From Pseudobdellovibrionaceae bacterium (GTDB lineage Bacteria; Bdellovibrionota; Bdellovibrionia; Bdellovibrionales; Bdellovibrionaceae), in the NCBI GenBank assembly GCA_947374445.1, contig CANCBY010000117.1, forward strand, positions 1-7,481: a stretch of 7,481 bases of DNA, given 5' to 3'. Made by a program: the position numbers and the translations under genes. Each line of letters opens with the position of its first letter. Position 1 is the first letter of the stretch. The notes beneath the pieces are model-generated. The model searched no databases. It was not told the origin of the DNA and saw only the letters and a list, made by a program, of their open reading frames with translations. Positions 1 through 6,389 of the stretch are shown in pieces.

Positions 1-906
1 ATTCTTGTCACCGATGATCAGTTCGGTAAAGCAAGACCTCAAACTCAGCGGATTGCTTTGAAAGCCGAAGAGCTCGTCGCTAAGAATCCGCCAGCGGCAA
101 ACATGCTTGTCACTCAAGGTTACATCGGACGAACGGAGGAAGGTCTCACAACAACACTCGGCCGCGGTGGCAGCGATTACTCAGCAGCGATTCTTGCTGA
201 AGCGGTCGGCGCTGATATTCTTGAGATCTGGACCGATGTGGCGGGGATTGCGACGACGGATCCAAGGATTGTAGCTGAAGCAAAATCCATCGAAGAAATT
301 TCGTTCAAAGAGGCCTCAGAGCTAGCGACATTTGGCGCAAAAATTTTGCATCCAGCCACTCTTGAGCCTGCGATGCGAAGAAACATTCCTGTTTTTGTGG
401 GATCTAGTTTTGATTCGGGCCAAAAAGGAACTTGGATTCGCAAAGAGGTTAAATCTGGTCCTTTATTTCGTGCCATAGCTCTAAGAAAAAAGCAGGTCTT
501 AGTGACATTGTCGACTCCAGACATGCTTCATACACATGGATTTTTGTTTAACATCTTCAAAGTGTTTAATGACAATCAGGTTTCGATTGATGCTATCACA
601 ACAAGTGAAATCAGTGTGTCTTTGACCTTAGATGATTCTACGTTGCTCAATAAAAAACTCATTCAAGAGCTTTCGGTTTTTGCTGATGTGCAAATCGAAG
701 AAAACCTAAGTCTTGTATCGATCATCGGAAATAATATCAATCATACACCAGGCTTGGCAAAAAAGATTTTTGAAACCATTTCTGATGTCAATGTAAGGAT
801 GATTTGCCTGGGAGCAAGCAAACACAACTTTTGCTTCTTGGTGAGCGATGAGCAGGGACCAAGTGTCATACAAAAATTGCATCGAGGATTAGGTTTAGCA
901 AATTGA
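1..906 (+). CDS. lysC: Aspartokinase III-type aspartate kinase, lysine-sensitive, 5' end missing
   Basis: Aspartate kinase phosphorylates L-aspartate, the first committed step to lysine, meso-DAP, threonine and methionine, in the cytoplasm. The frame is open from base 1, giving 301 visible residues. A TTG at 58 is internal, because the residues before it (ILVTDDQFGKARP) are typical kinase-domain sequence. Roughly 140-150 N-terminal residues are lost at the window edge. Counting from base 1, the kinase part shows TTLGRGGSD (51-59), the WTDVAG and TTDPR nucleotide/aspartate-site segments, FGAKILHPAT and the PVFVGSS end of the kinase domain. Two ACT domains follow from about residue 167. The first keeps a lysine-site pattern like E. 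coli LysC (DMLHTHGFL, then VSIDAITTSE), so feedback by lysine is expected; one contact serine appears as threonine. The second ACT domain carries IIGN and RMICLGASKHN. It is monofunctional, with no homoserine dehydrogenase domain. Its TGA stop overlaps the TTG start of lysA. Subtype assignment is confident. Confidence 0.96.
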   Translation: MLVTDDQFGKARPQTQRIALKAEELVAKNPPAANMLVTQGYIGRTEEGLTTTLGRGGSDYSAAILAEAVGADILEIWTDVAGIATTDPRIVAEAKSIEEISFKEASELATFGAKILHPATLEPAMRRNIPVFVGSSFDSGQKGTWIRKEVKSGPLFRAIALRKKQVLVTLSTPDMLHTHGFLFNIFKVFNDNQVSIDAITTSEISVSLTLDDSTLLNKKLIQELSVFADVQIEENLSLVSIIGNNINHTPGLAKKIFETISDVNVRMICLGASKHNFCFLVSDEQGPSVIQKLHRGLGLAN

Positions 907-2108
907 GTTCCTATTTCAAATACACAGGTAACGAGTTGCACTTTGGGCTGAACCCTAAGTCTTTATCGGCTTGGACAAAAAGCTACCAAGGCCCTGCGTA
1001 TATTTATGACTTAGCAATTATCGCCGATCGCTACAGTAAAATGAAAAGCGCTCTCAAGGGAGTGGATCTTTACTATGCAATGAAAGCCAATTCAAATATC
1101 GAAATTTTAAAATTCCTACAAAAAATGGGATGCAAAATTGATGTTGTATCTCTCGGTGAAATCGAAAGAGCACTTCAAGCCGGTTTCGCCGCCAAGGATA
1201 TTGTTTTCAGCGGTGTGGGCAAGACCGTCAAAGAAATTTCGAATGCCATCGATCTTTCAATACACCAAATCAACGTCGAAAGTCTTGCGGAGCTAGTCCG
1301 AATTTGCGAAATTGCGAAAAGTAAAAACAAGCAAGTTGCGATTGCGCTTAGGCTTAACCCTAATATCAGCATTGATACGCATCCTTATATTGCCACCGGA
1401 CTTCATGAAAATAAATTTGGTATTGAGCTTTCGGTTTTGGAAGAAATTAAAAAATTTCTTTTGCAAAACAGACAGCATCTTTCGCTCAAGGGGATCAGCC
1501 TTCACTTAGGCTCGCAGATGCTAGAATTTTCTGGTTTGCGAGAGGCGCTACAGATCCTAAAAAAAGTTTATTTAGATTTAAAGTTGCAATACCCTGAGCT
1601 ACATCGCTTTGATTTCGGTGGTGGCCTTGGCATTCATTACGAAAGCACTGATTTAAAAAAAGAAGAGTTTTTGTTAGCAGAGTACGCTCAAGTAATTCAT
1701 CAAGAACTTTCGCCACTTGGTGCTGAGCTCCAGTCAGAGCCAGGCCGTTGGCTCGTAGCTCACGCGGGATTGCTAATGACCGAGATCCAATATCTCAAGC
1801 CGACGCCCTACAAAAATTTTATTATAGTCGACTCAGGAATGAATCATCTTCTTCGCCCGGCGCTTTATGAAGCCTATCACCAAATTTATTCGACTCGTGA
1901 GAACTCCGACAAACCAGTGAATTCATACGATGTTGTGGGCCCTATTTGCGAGTCGGCAGACTTCTTTGGCAAATCACGTTCTCTACATGAAACTCAAGCT
2001 GGTGAGTTTCTGGTAATTGCTGACACAGGTGCCTACGGGTTTTCAATGGCCAATACCTACAATCTCCAGTCGCTGCCGCAAGAAATTGTCTTTGATAGCA
2101 GGGACTAG
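903..2108 (+). CDS. lysA: Diaminopimelate decarboxylase
   Basis: A PLP-dependent fold-type III decarboxylase that converts meso-2,6-diaminopimelate to L-lysine in the cytoplasm, the last step of lysine synthesis. The 401-residue product shows YYAMKANSN with the PLP Schiff-base lysine at K61, HLGSQ (201-205), the phosphate-binding GGGLGIHY (239-246), SEPGRW (278-283), DSGMNHLLRP, the catalytic CESADFF (349-355) and GAYGFSMANTYN (376-387). The TTG start at 903 overlaps the lysC stop in TTGA, with GAGGATTAGG upstream at 884-893, so translation is probably coupled to lysC. The protein starts and aligns naturally from here. It stops soon after the EIVF strand, whereas most LysA proteins run about 15-25 residues further with an Ile/Arg-rich stretch. 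A -1 frame reading after base 2099 gives such a tail (see findings), so the 3' end may be frameshifted. The function call itself is very sure. Confidence 0.97.
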   Translation: MSSYFKYTGNELHFGLNPKSLSAWTKSYQGPAYIYDLAIIADRYSKMKSALKGVDLYYAMKANSNIEILKFLQKMGCKIDVVSLGEIERALQAGFAAKDIVFSGVGKTVKEISNAIDLSIHQINVESLAELVRICEIAKSKNKQVAIALRLNPNISIDTHPYIATGLHENKFGIELSVLEEIKKFLLQNRQHLSLKGISLHLGSQMLEFSGLREALQILKKVYLDLKLQYPELHRFDFGGGLGIHYESTDLKKEEFLLAEYAQVIHQELSPLGAELQSEPGRWLVAHAGLLMTEIQYLKPTPYKNFIIVDSGMNHLLRPALYEAYHQIYSTRENSDKPVNSYDVVGPICESADFFGKSRSLHETQAGEFLVIADTGAYGFSMANTYNLQSLPQEIVFDSRD

Positions 2109-2135
2109 ACCAAAGCACAGCAATTCAAAAACGTC

Positions 2136-2162
2136 TCAAGTTTAGACAGTTTCTGCCGATAA
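2136..2162 (+). promoter_or_regulatory. Sigma-28 (FliA)-type promoter for the 138-residue gene
   Basis: The 147-bp spacer after lysA contains TCAAGTTT (2136-2143), 11 bases, then GCCGATAA (2155-2162). The enterobacterial FliA consensus is TAAAGTTT-N11-GCCGATAA, so only one base of 16 differs, with exact spacing. Transcription would begin a few bases after 2162, leaving a leader of about 85-90 bases before the GTG at 2256. FliA promoters serve late flagellar and motility-phase genes. If the organism is a predatory Bdellovibrio relative, this means attack-phase expression. I saw no convincing sigma-70 promoter or terminator between lysA and this site, so read-through from lysA is also possible. 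The match is seen directly; its use is inferred. Confidence 0.75.
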
Positions 2163-2243
2163 GAAATTCGATAAGAGTTGTGACAAGAATTTTAAAACCA
2201 GGATGGCTTCAAAAATACGTAGTAAATACACAGAAAAATACAC

Positions 2244-2249
2244 AGGAGG
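2244..2249 (+). promoter_or_regulatory. Strong Shine-Dalgarno site fixing a GTG start
   Basis: AGGAGG sits six bases before the GTG at 2256-2258. It is a perfect anti-16S complement and decides the start of the following gene. Another GTG at 2254 is in a different frame and too close. Confidence 0.85.
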
Positions 2250-2255
2250 TGTAGT

Positions 2256-2672
2256 GTGGAAAAGCTCAGTAGCATTTTGCCAAACAGTCCACGGGTAAAA
2301 TCAGTCGATCTTTCAGAAGCCAAGCCACGCCGACCTGGAGCTCCATCTTTCGGAGTTCCGATGGGTACCACCTCGACCAAAGATCGGGTGACCATGTCCT
2401 CAGGTACTGATGAGGCCGCCAAAGATCTTCTAACCTACAAAAATCCTAAAGATGCTCGCGGAGCAAAAATTGCCGAAGATATTTCGCGCAAGTTTTTTGA
2501 AACTCGATTGCTCAAAGAAGAGCCAACGAGTGCAAAAGCCGAAGCTCTGGCAGAAGATGCGATCGAAACAACGGCAGCTCGTGAGGTGGAAGAAGCTCCA
2601 GCTAATGTCAGAAACTACGCTCCTGAAAAAATCGTGGTTGGTGATCCTTCGTTAAAACAAGCGGTCGAGTAG
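2256..2672 (+). CDS. Small hydrophilic protein of unknown function under a sigma-28-like promoter
   Basis: 138 residues starting at GTG behind AGGAGG. I do not recognise a family with confidence. There is no signal peptide, membrane segment or cysteine, so it should be cytoplasmic. Residues 1-50 are rich in Pro, Ser, Gly and Thr and look disordered. Residues 52-60 and about 66-115 are Ala/Glu/Lys/Arg-rich and likely helical (KIAEDISRKFFETRLLKEE, then an acidic Ala/Glu run to 115). The C-terminus (NYAPEKIVVGDPSLKQ) is short and mixed. The motif DRVTMSS (43-49) after a disordered N-terminus recalls the DxVxLS box of the anti-sigma-28 factor FlgM, and the promoter is of sigma-28 type. The C-terminal part, however, does not clearly match the FlgM sigma-binding region, and the length exceeds the usual ~100. 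The gene follows lysA on the same strand, is convergent with cpaF, and overlaps its 3' end by 21 bases (2652-2672). A strong terminator follows. Confidence 0.8.
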   Translation: MEKLSSILPNSPRVKSVDLSEAKPRRPGAPSFGVPMGTTSTKDRVTMSSGTDEAAKDLLTYKNPKDARGAKIAEDISRKFFETRLLKEEPTSAKAEALAEDAIETTAAREVEEAPANVRNYAPEKIVVGDPSLKQAVE

Positions 2673-3755
2673 AATTCCATTTTCTTCAATAGAAGTCAGT
2701 TCATAAATTCCCTGAAGGCCTCGAGTGCCTTCAGGTTTTTTTTCGACAACGACAACATACTTCAAGCTGAGTCCGATAAGGTTACGAATCGCATTCAAGC
2801 TCCAATTCGGTGCTCCCATCTGAATTAACATCTCAAGTCTTAGCAAAGCCTGCTTGGCGTTTGAGGCATGAAGAGTGGCAAAGCTTCCCTCATGACCTGT
2901 TGAGAGTGCCATCAAGAGGTCTTTGGCTTCGTTCCCGCGAATTTCTCCCATCACAAGTCGATCAGGTCGCATTCGCAGTGATTGCTTAACGAGCTCAGCC
3001 TGGTCAATCGGTGACAAAATCGATTGTGCATCAAAACGAGTGATAAGTTTGGTCGAGACCTGGTTTGGAATTGCTAACTCCGACGTGTCTTCGATGAGAA
3101 TGCACCTTTCAAAATTAGGCAATTCTTGAAGACAGGCGTTGAGTAACGATGTCTTTCCAGAGCCTGTGGCCCCAACAACCAAAAAGCTTTTCTTCTGCTG
3201 TAAAATTTCTCTCATTTTTCTAGCGATAGCTTCGTCTGCCCAGCCACTTTTAATCAGTCGCTCAAAGGTCCATGGATTTTTAGGGTGACGGCGCAATGAT
3301 ATTTGCACAGAGCTCTGAGTTAGCTCCGCAGAAATCAGATGCAACCTAAAGTCACCAAACTTTCCATTTGCGATAGGGCATTCAATATTGAAGTGGGTTT
3401 TTGATTCCTGGCAAATTTTTTCAATGAAATTTTGAAATGTAAGTTCACTTAAAAACTCATCTTCTAGCCTGTGCAGGCGGCCTTCTTTTTCGTAGCAAAT
3501 ATCTGATTTTGAAAGGATAAGAATTTCTGTGACATTCTCGTCGCTGAGTAGGGGAGCCAGGGGACCATAAGCCATAAATTCATCGCAAATTCTCAATCTC
3601 GAAGGCGTGTCTAGTTGTGATGTCGACTCGTCGATCAACTGATGAATTTTGTTTTGTCTGAGTTTGCTCTCGTCCAGAGCGCCATAAGAAATTTCATGAA
3701 TGGGGATCGATTGAATTTTCTTTTCGATATCCTTTGCTCTCGCAAGCCAATTCAT
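2652..3755 (-). CDS. cpaF: CpaF/TadA-family secretion ATPase of a Tad (Flp) pilus
   Basis: A hexameric secretion ATPase that powers assembly, and in Tad systems also retraction, of Flp pili. It acts at the cytoplasmic face of the inner membrane on the TadB/TadC platform. Of 367 residues, the N-terminal part (about 50-155) is the CpaF-type domain: YGPLAPLLSDENVTEILI, then FRLHLI and SLRRH. The motor follows with Walker A GATGSGKTS (195-203, K201), the Asp box IEDTSELAIP (221-230), Walker B RLVMGEIRG (266-274, E271) and the His box STGHEGSFATLHA (285-297). The C-terminal GIYELT segment is also family-typical. All catalytic motifs are intact. It is shorter than many CpaF proteins (about 420-500) and has no FHA domain. 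The ATG overlaps the secretin stop in ATGA, so it is translationally coupled. No tadB/tadC follows: the unit ends here, convergent with the small plus-strand gene. A PilT/VirB11-like role elsewhere is less likely given the secretin partner. Confidence 0.93.
   Translation of the reverse strand: MNWLARAKDIEKKIQSIPIHEISYGALDESKLRQNKIHQLIDESTSQLDTPSRLRICDEFMAYGPLAPLLSDENVTEILILSKSDICYEKEGRLHRLEDEFLSELTFQNFIEKICQESKTHFNIECPIANGKFGDFRLHLISAELTQSSVQISLRRHPKNPWTFERLIKSGWADEAIARKMREILQQKKSFLVVGATGSGKTSLLNACLQELPNFERCILIEDTSELAIPNQVSTKLITRFDAQSILSPIDQAELVKQSLRMRPDRLVMGEIRGNEAKDLLMALSTGHEGSFATLHASNAKQALLRLEMLIQMGAPNWSLNAIRNLIGLSLKYVVVVEKKPEGTRGLQGIYELTSIEENGILLDRLF
2711..2743 (+). terminator. Intrinsic (Rho-independent) terminator inside antisense cpaF
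   Basis: A perfect 9-bp stem, CCTGAAGGC (2711-2719) and GCCTTCAGG (2727-2735), with loop CTCGAGT, is followed directly by eight T (2736-2743). Only the plus strand has the T tract, so it ends the lysC-lysA-small gene direction, 38 bases after the small gene stop. On the minus strand the same bases are codons of cpaF near its C-terminus (EKKPEGTRGLQGIYEL). Confidence 0.93.
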
Positions 3756-5050
3756 ATGTCTGATCCTGTTTCTGAACCTTGATCTGATCCCTCTTGGACT
3801 ATTTCGGGGCGTACAAAAATAACGAGTTCAGTTCGATTTTCGCGAAATTCTTTTGATGAAAAAAGAGACCCTAAAATTGGAATTCGGCTTAAGCCTGGCA
3901 GACCCGCTTGTGATTCAGTACTTTCACTTTTTATAAGGCCCGAAAGAGCAATTGTTTTTGATTCCGAAAGGTCAAAATGACTTTGCACTCTGTTTGTGAG
4001 CAGACCCGGAATGCCATCAACAGTGTGGCCATCAAGACTTGAAATTTCTGTCTCAAGCGAGATACTCATCCGGCCCGAAAAATCAGCCAGAGGTTTGATC
4101 TTAAGTAATATCCCATAGCGCTTCCAAACCACGTCTTGCATCTTGAAGTTCATAATTTTAATCGGAAATTCTCCACCCGCTACAAACTCGGCCTCTTTGC
4201 CGCTTCTGCAAAGCAAATTGGGACGAGCTAAAACTTTGCCAAGTCCTGATGATTCCAAGGCCTGAAGATTTATAGCAAGGCCAGAGCTTTCAGTGGCTGC
4301 CGTTCCTGGAACTATTTGTGCCGAGTAGCTTGAGGGCCACTGCACGCCATAATTTAAAAACGCATCTTTTTTGACTTCGGCGACAATAATTTGAACTTTG
4401 ACCAAAGGCTGCATTTCGATCGAGGTCGCATCTTTTAGCAAGGTGATTCCGTAGCGCGAAACAAGGCTTGCTAATTTTTCAAATTGAGGAAGTTTCGGAT
4501 GCACATGAATTTGAAATCGATCCGTTATCTCTAAGTGGTAAGGAAAAAGAGAAAATTTGCGAAACATTTTTGAGAGTTCAATTTTTAGGTGAGCTTCAAC
4601 TTCTTTTGAGGCTGTAGCTCGCATTTCATAATCGCAAATCTCGTCTGCACAAGCTTCAGCTAAATTTTGCCAATCCTGCCATCGAAGAATTCGGCCCACG
4701 ACAAAAACGTGATCATTTTTTTTGACAACCTTGAGCTGAAGGGCTTTGGCTATTGTTGGAGCAAGAACTTCGAGAGTTCGGTTTTGATTGCGTGAAATCA
4801 CAGTTGCTAAAAAATGATGATCACCAATTTCAAACTCAGACCGACCAGGTTTTAGACCTTGAAGCTCCCAGCGTCCTTGATTGCGCTCCATCTTTATAAT
4901 GGCGCCATCCTCGATCCAGGCTTTGCCCTGTGTCGTTAGGTTTATTTTGGCACCCTCAATAAGTTCAATCTTTTCGATATTTGCCGCCGCGTAAGCTTTT
5001 GGCAGACCAAGTCCGAAGATGAGACTGAGCAAGGTAAATAGAATAATCAT
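3752..5050 (-). CDS. cpaC: CpaC/RcpA-type outer-membrane secretin of a Tad pilus
   Basis: A secretin that forms the outer-membrane gated pore through which the Flp pilus passes. From ATG at 5050 it is 432 residues. A signal peptide (MIILFTLLSLIFGLGLPKAYA, cleavage near residue 21) leads into a T2SS/T3SS-pilus N-terminal domain (about 24-86: IEKIELIEGAKI, LKPGRSEFEI). Two BON-like alpha/beta stretches follow (about 93-135 and 155-215), then the secretin domain (about 217-418). That domain contains VQIIVAEV, LARPNLLCRSGKEAEFVAGG (274-293), the D...GIPGLLTNR segment and the C-terminal signature GLPGLSRIPILGSLFSS with TELVIFVRP. The same frame stays open to an ATG at 5155, but 5050 is preferred: it follows AGGAGG (5060-5055) by four bases and puts the signal peptide at the N-terminus. 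ATGs at 5155 and 5098 lack these. It follows the kinase gene and overlaps cpaF by four bases. The Ser/Asp/Gly tail is probably flexible. Confidence 0.92.
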   Translation of the reverse strand: MIILFTLLSLIFGLGLPKAYAAANIEKIELIEGAKINLTTQGKAWIEDGAIIKMERNQGRWELQGLKPGRSEFEIGDHHFLATVISRNQNRTLEVLAPTIAKALQLKVVKKNDHVFVVGRILRWQDWQNLAEACADEICDYEMRATASKEVEAHLKIELSKMFRKFSLFPYHLEITDRFQIHVHPKLPQFEKLASLVSRYGITLLKDATSIEMQPLVKVQIIVAEVKKDAFLNYGVQWPSSYSAQIVPGTAATESSGLAINLQALESSGLGKVLARPNLLCRSGKEAEFVAGGEFPIKIMNFKMQDVVWKRYGILLKIKPLADFSGRMSISLETEISSLDGHTVDGIPGLLTNRVQSHFDLSESKTIALSGLIKSESTESQAGLPGLSRIPILGSLFSSKEFRENRTELVIFVRPEIVQEGSDQGSETGSDI

Positions 5051-5052
5051 AA

Positions 5053-5069
5053 GTCCTCCTGGTGAGGAC
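5053..5069 (-). promoter_or_regulatory. Hairpin covering the secretin Shine-Dalgarno site
   Basis: On the minus strand GTCCTC (5069-5064), loop ACCAG, GAGGAC (5058-5053) is a perfect 6-bp dyad ending two bases before the ATG at 5050-5048. Four of the six Shine-Dalgarno bases (AGGAGG, 5060-5055) are in the stem, so folding would mask the ribosome site. No T tract follows, so it is not a terminator. A role in translation control is inferred. Confidence 0.6.
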
Positions 5070-5158
5070 CGATTGCAAAAAATCAAATTACTTATCATAA
5101 ACGCAATGCAAAGGGTGACCGAATTAGGCTCTTTTAAACTTTGTCCGCCGGACATTTC

Positions 5159-6265
5159 TTAGAGGCAGGGAATATCAAACGAAACTTGAACACCACCCAG
5201 AGTGTTTTCAATCGATAGTTGCGAGCCATGGGCTTTTAGAATTGCTTGGCAGAGTGTAAGGCCTAAGCCCATACCAACAGAGTGGTTCATCACATCTTCA
5301 TCCAGAAAGAAGGGCCTTAAAATTTTATCTATAACCTGAGGAGAAATTTGTGGTCCTCGATTGGAGACGGTCAATCTCATGCGATGGGGTTGCGAAACCT
5401 CTGTTTCAATCTTGATAGGCTCATTTTCGCTTCCAAATTTTGAAGCATTATGAACGATTCTTTCAAGAACTTGCTGAACTAAGGCCTGATCGGCAACAAT
5501 TCTTTTGTCGCTCCAGTTTTTTGTCAAAGTTTGATTTTTTTTATTCATTGCAGACTGCAGAGCTGGCTGCAAGTTCACTAATAGAGAACTCATTTCAAAA
5601 GGAGAAATTTTTGGCTTCAAGGTTTTAGTTTCGGCACTGACTATTGTCAGAACATCATCCACCAAATCTTTGAGTCGATTGGCGCCTTTTTCGATTCGTG
5701 AGGCGCAAAGCTCTTGTTCTTCATTGAGGCGAGTTTCTTTGAGAAGCTCGCTAAAGCTAAGAATCGAGGTGAGCGGAGTTTTTAGTTCGTGATTGATGAG
5801 AATCATAAATTGATTTTTAGCTTGATCTAAAACTTGCAGTTCAGAAAGAGCATTTTGCAAATCTATATTTTTTTGCTTGAGTTCAATCTTCATTTCAAAG
5901 CGCTCAACAGCGCGATCAACAGTATTCGTAAGGTCGACAGGGTCCCAAGGTTTATTAATATAACGATAGATCTGTCCGCTATTTACTGCCGAGATAATGG
6001 ATTCCATGTCGGTATAGCCGGTCAGCAAAATTCGCATTGTCTCAGGATGACTCAAAAGCGTTTGCGATAGAAATTCGACACCAGTCATTTGTGGCATTCG
6101 TTGATCAGTGATGATCAGAGCAATCGGATCTAGATTTTGGTCCAGCAAAGCCAATGCCTGAGCGCCAGACGTGGCCTTTAATACTGTATATTTGCTGCGA
6201 AAGATTCGCTCAAGCGCATCGACGTTATCAATTTCATCATCTACGCAAAGAATTGTGTGTTTCAT
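5159..6265 (-). CDS. Soluble receiver-histidine kinase hybrid, first gene of the Tad unit
   Basis: A two-component signalling protein of 368 residues with no membrane segment or signal peptide, so a cytoplasmic kinase controlled through its own receiver. The N-terminal REC domain (1-120) has the acidic pair D9/D10 (CVDDE), phospho-acceptor D54 in ITDQRMPQMTG, T82 in LTGYTD and K105 in INKPWDP. A coiled-coil linker spans about 115-150. HisKA follows, with H159 in NHELKTPLTS. HATPase_c has the N box HNASKF (N273) and the G2 box GMGLGL (331-336). The G1 box is altered: SNRGPQIS, with Asn in place of the usual Asp. Start ATG at 6265 has only a weak upstream GAGAG. The stop is 108 bases before the preferred secretin start, and no other gene intervenes. 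It probably adjusts the Tad genes or their assembly, but no cognate output regulator is in the window. Family call is sure; role is inferred from position. Confidence 0.93.
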   Translation of the reverse strand: MKHTILCVDDEIDNVDALERIFRSKYTVLKATSGAQALALLDQNLDPIALIITDQRMPQMTGVEFLSQTLLSHPETMRILLTGYTDMESIISAVNSGQIYRYINKPWDPVDLTNTVDRAVERFEMKIELKQKNIDLQNALSELQVLDQAKNQFMILINHELKTPLTSILSFSELLKETRLNEEQELCASRIEKGANRLKDLVDDVLTIVSAETKTLKPKISPFEMSSLLVNLQPALQSAMNKKNQTLTKNWSDKRIVADQALVQQVLERIVHNASKFGSENEPIKIETEVSQPHRMRLTVSNRGPQISPQVIDKILRPFFLDEDVMNHSVGMGLGLTLCQAILKAHGSQLSIENTLGGVQVSFDIPCL

Positions 6266-6302
6266 GTCGTACTCTCAGTGTAGAATTGTGGTTATGAGAG
6301 AA

Positions 6303-6317
6303 GCAATAGGATATTGC
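6303..6317. promoter_or_regulatory. 15-bp perfect dyad, candidate operator
   Basis: GCAATA-GGA-TATTGC (6303-6317) is a perfect inverted repeat with 6-bp arms and a 3-base centre, 37 bases upstream of the kinase start at 6265. The size and symmetry suit a dimeric DNA-binding regulator. No T tract follows, so it is not a terminator. Function is unproven. Confidence 0.35.
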
Positions 6318-6336
6318 GATCAACAGACTCATGGAC

Positions 6337-6382
6337 GAGGACTCAGACTAGATCTTAGACCAAGATCTTCACGAAAGTCCTC
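6337..6382. repeat. Nested interrupted inverted repeat in the divergent intergenic region
   Basis: Outer arms GAGGACT (6337-6343) and AGTCCTC (6376-6382) enclose inner arms AGATCTT (6350-6356) and AAGATCT (6362-6368) with a 5-base centre. Read as RNA this is a 46-base stem with an internal loop of 6 and 7 bases. A weak further pair AGACT (6325-6329)/AGTCT (6393-6397) lies outside. It lies upstream of the plus-strand sigma-28-like promoter, so in that direction it would act as DNA. In a minus-strand transcript it would be part of the kinase leader. The rest of the 242-bp spacer shows no gene I can support. Confidence 0.4.
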
Positions 6383-6389
6383 CCAGACG

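Noticed and set aside
177..524. Minus-strand open frame of 115 codons inside lysC.
   Set aside because: Antisense shadow of a strongly conserved kinase domain, with no ribosome site or recognisable product.
2178..2221. TTGTGA and nearby AT-rich bases as a sigma-70 promoter for the small gene.
   Set aside because: No fair -10 box at a proper distance; the sigma-28 match just upstream is much better.
5142..5152. Palindrome GTCCGCCGGAC after the kinase stop as a terminator.
   Set aside because: The stem is only 5 bp, with no T tract on either strand, and the downstream genes appear to belong to the same unit.
5051..5155. Extension of the secretin to ATG 5155 (467 residues).
   Set aside because: The open frame continues, but the good ribosome site and the signal peptide both point to ATG 5050; the extra 35 residues would bury the signal peptide.
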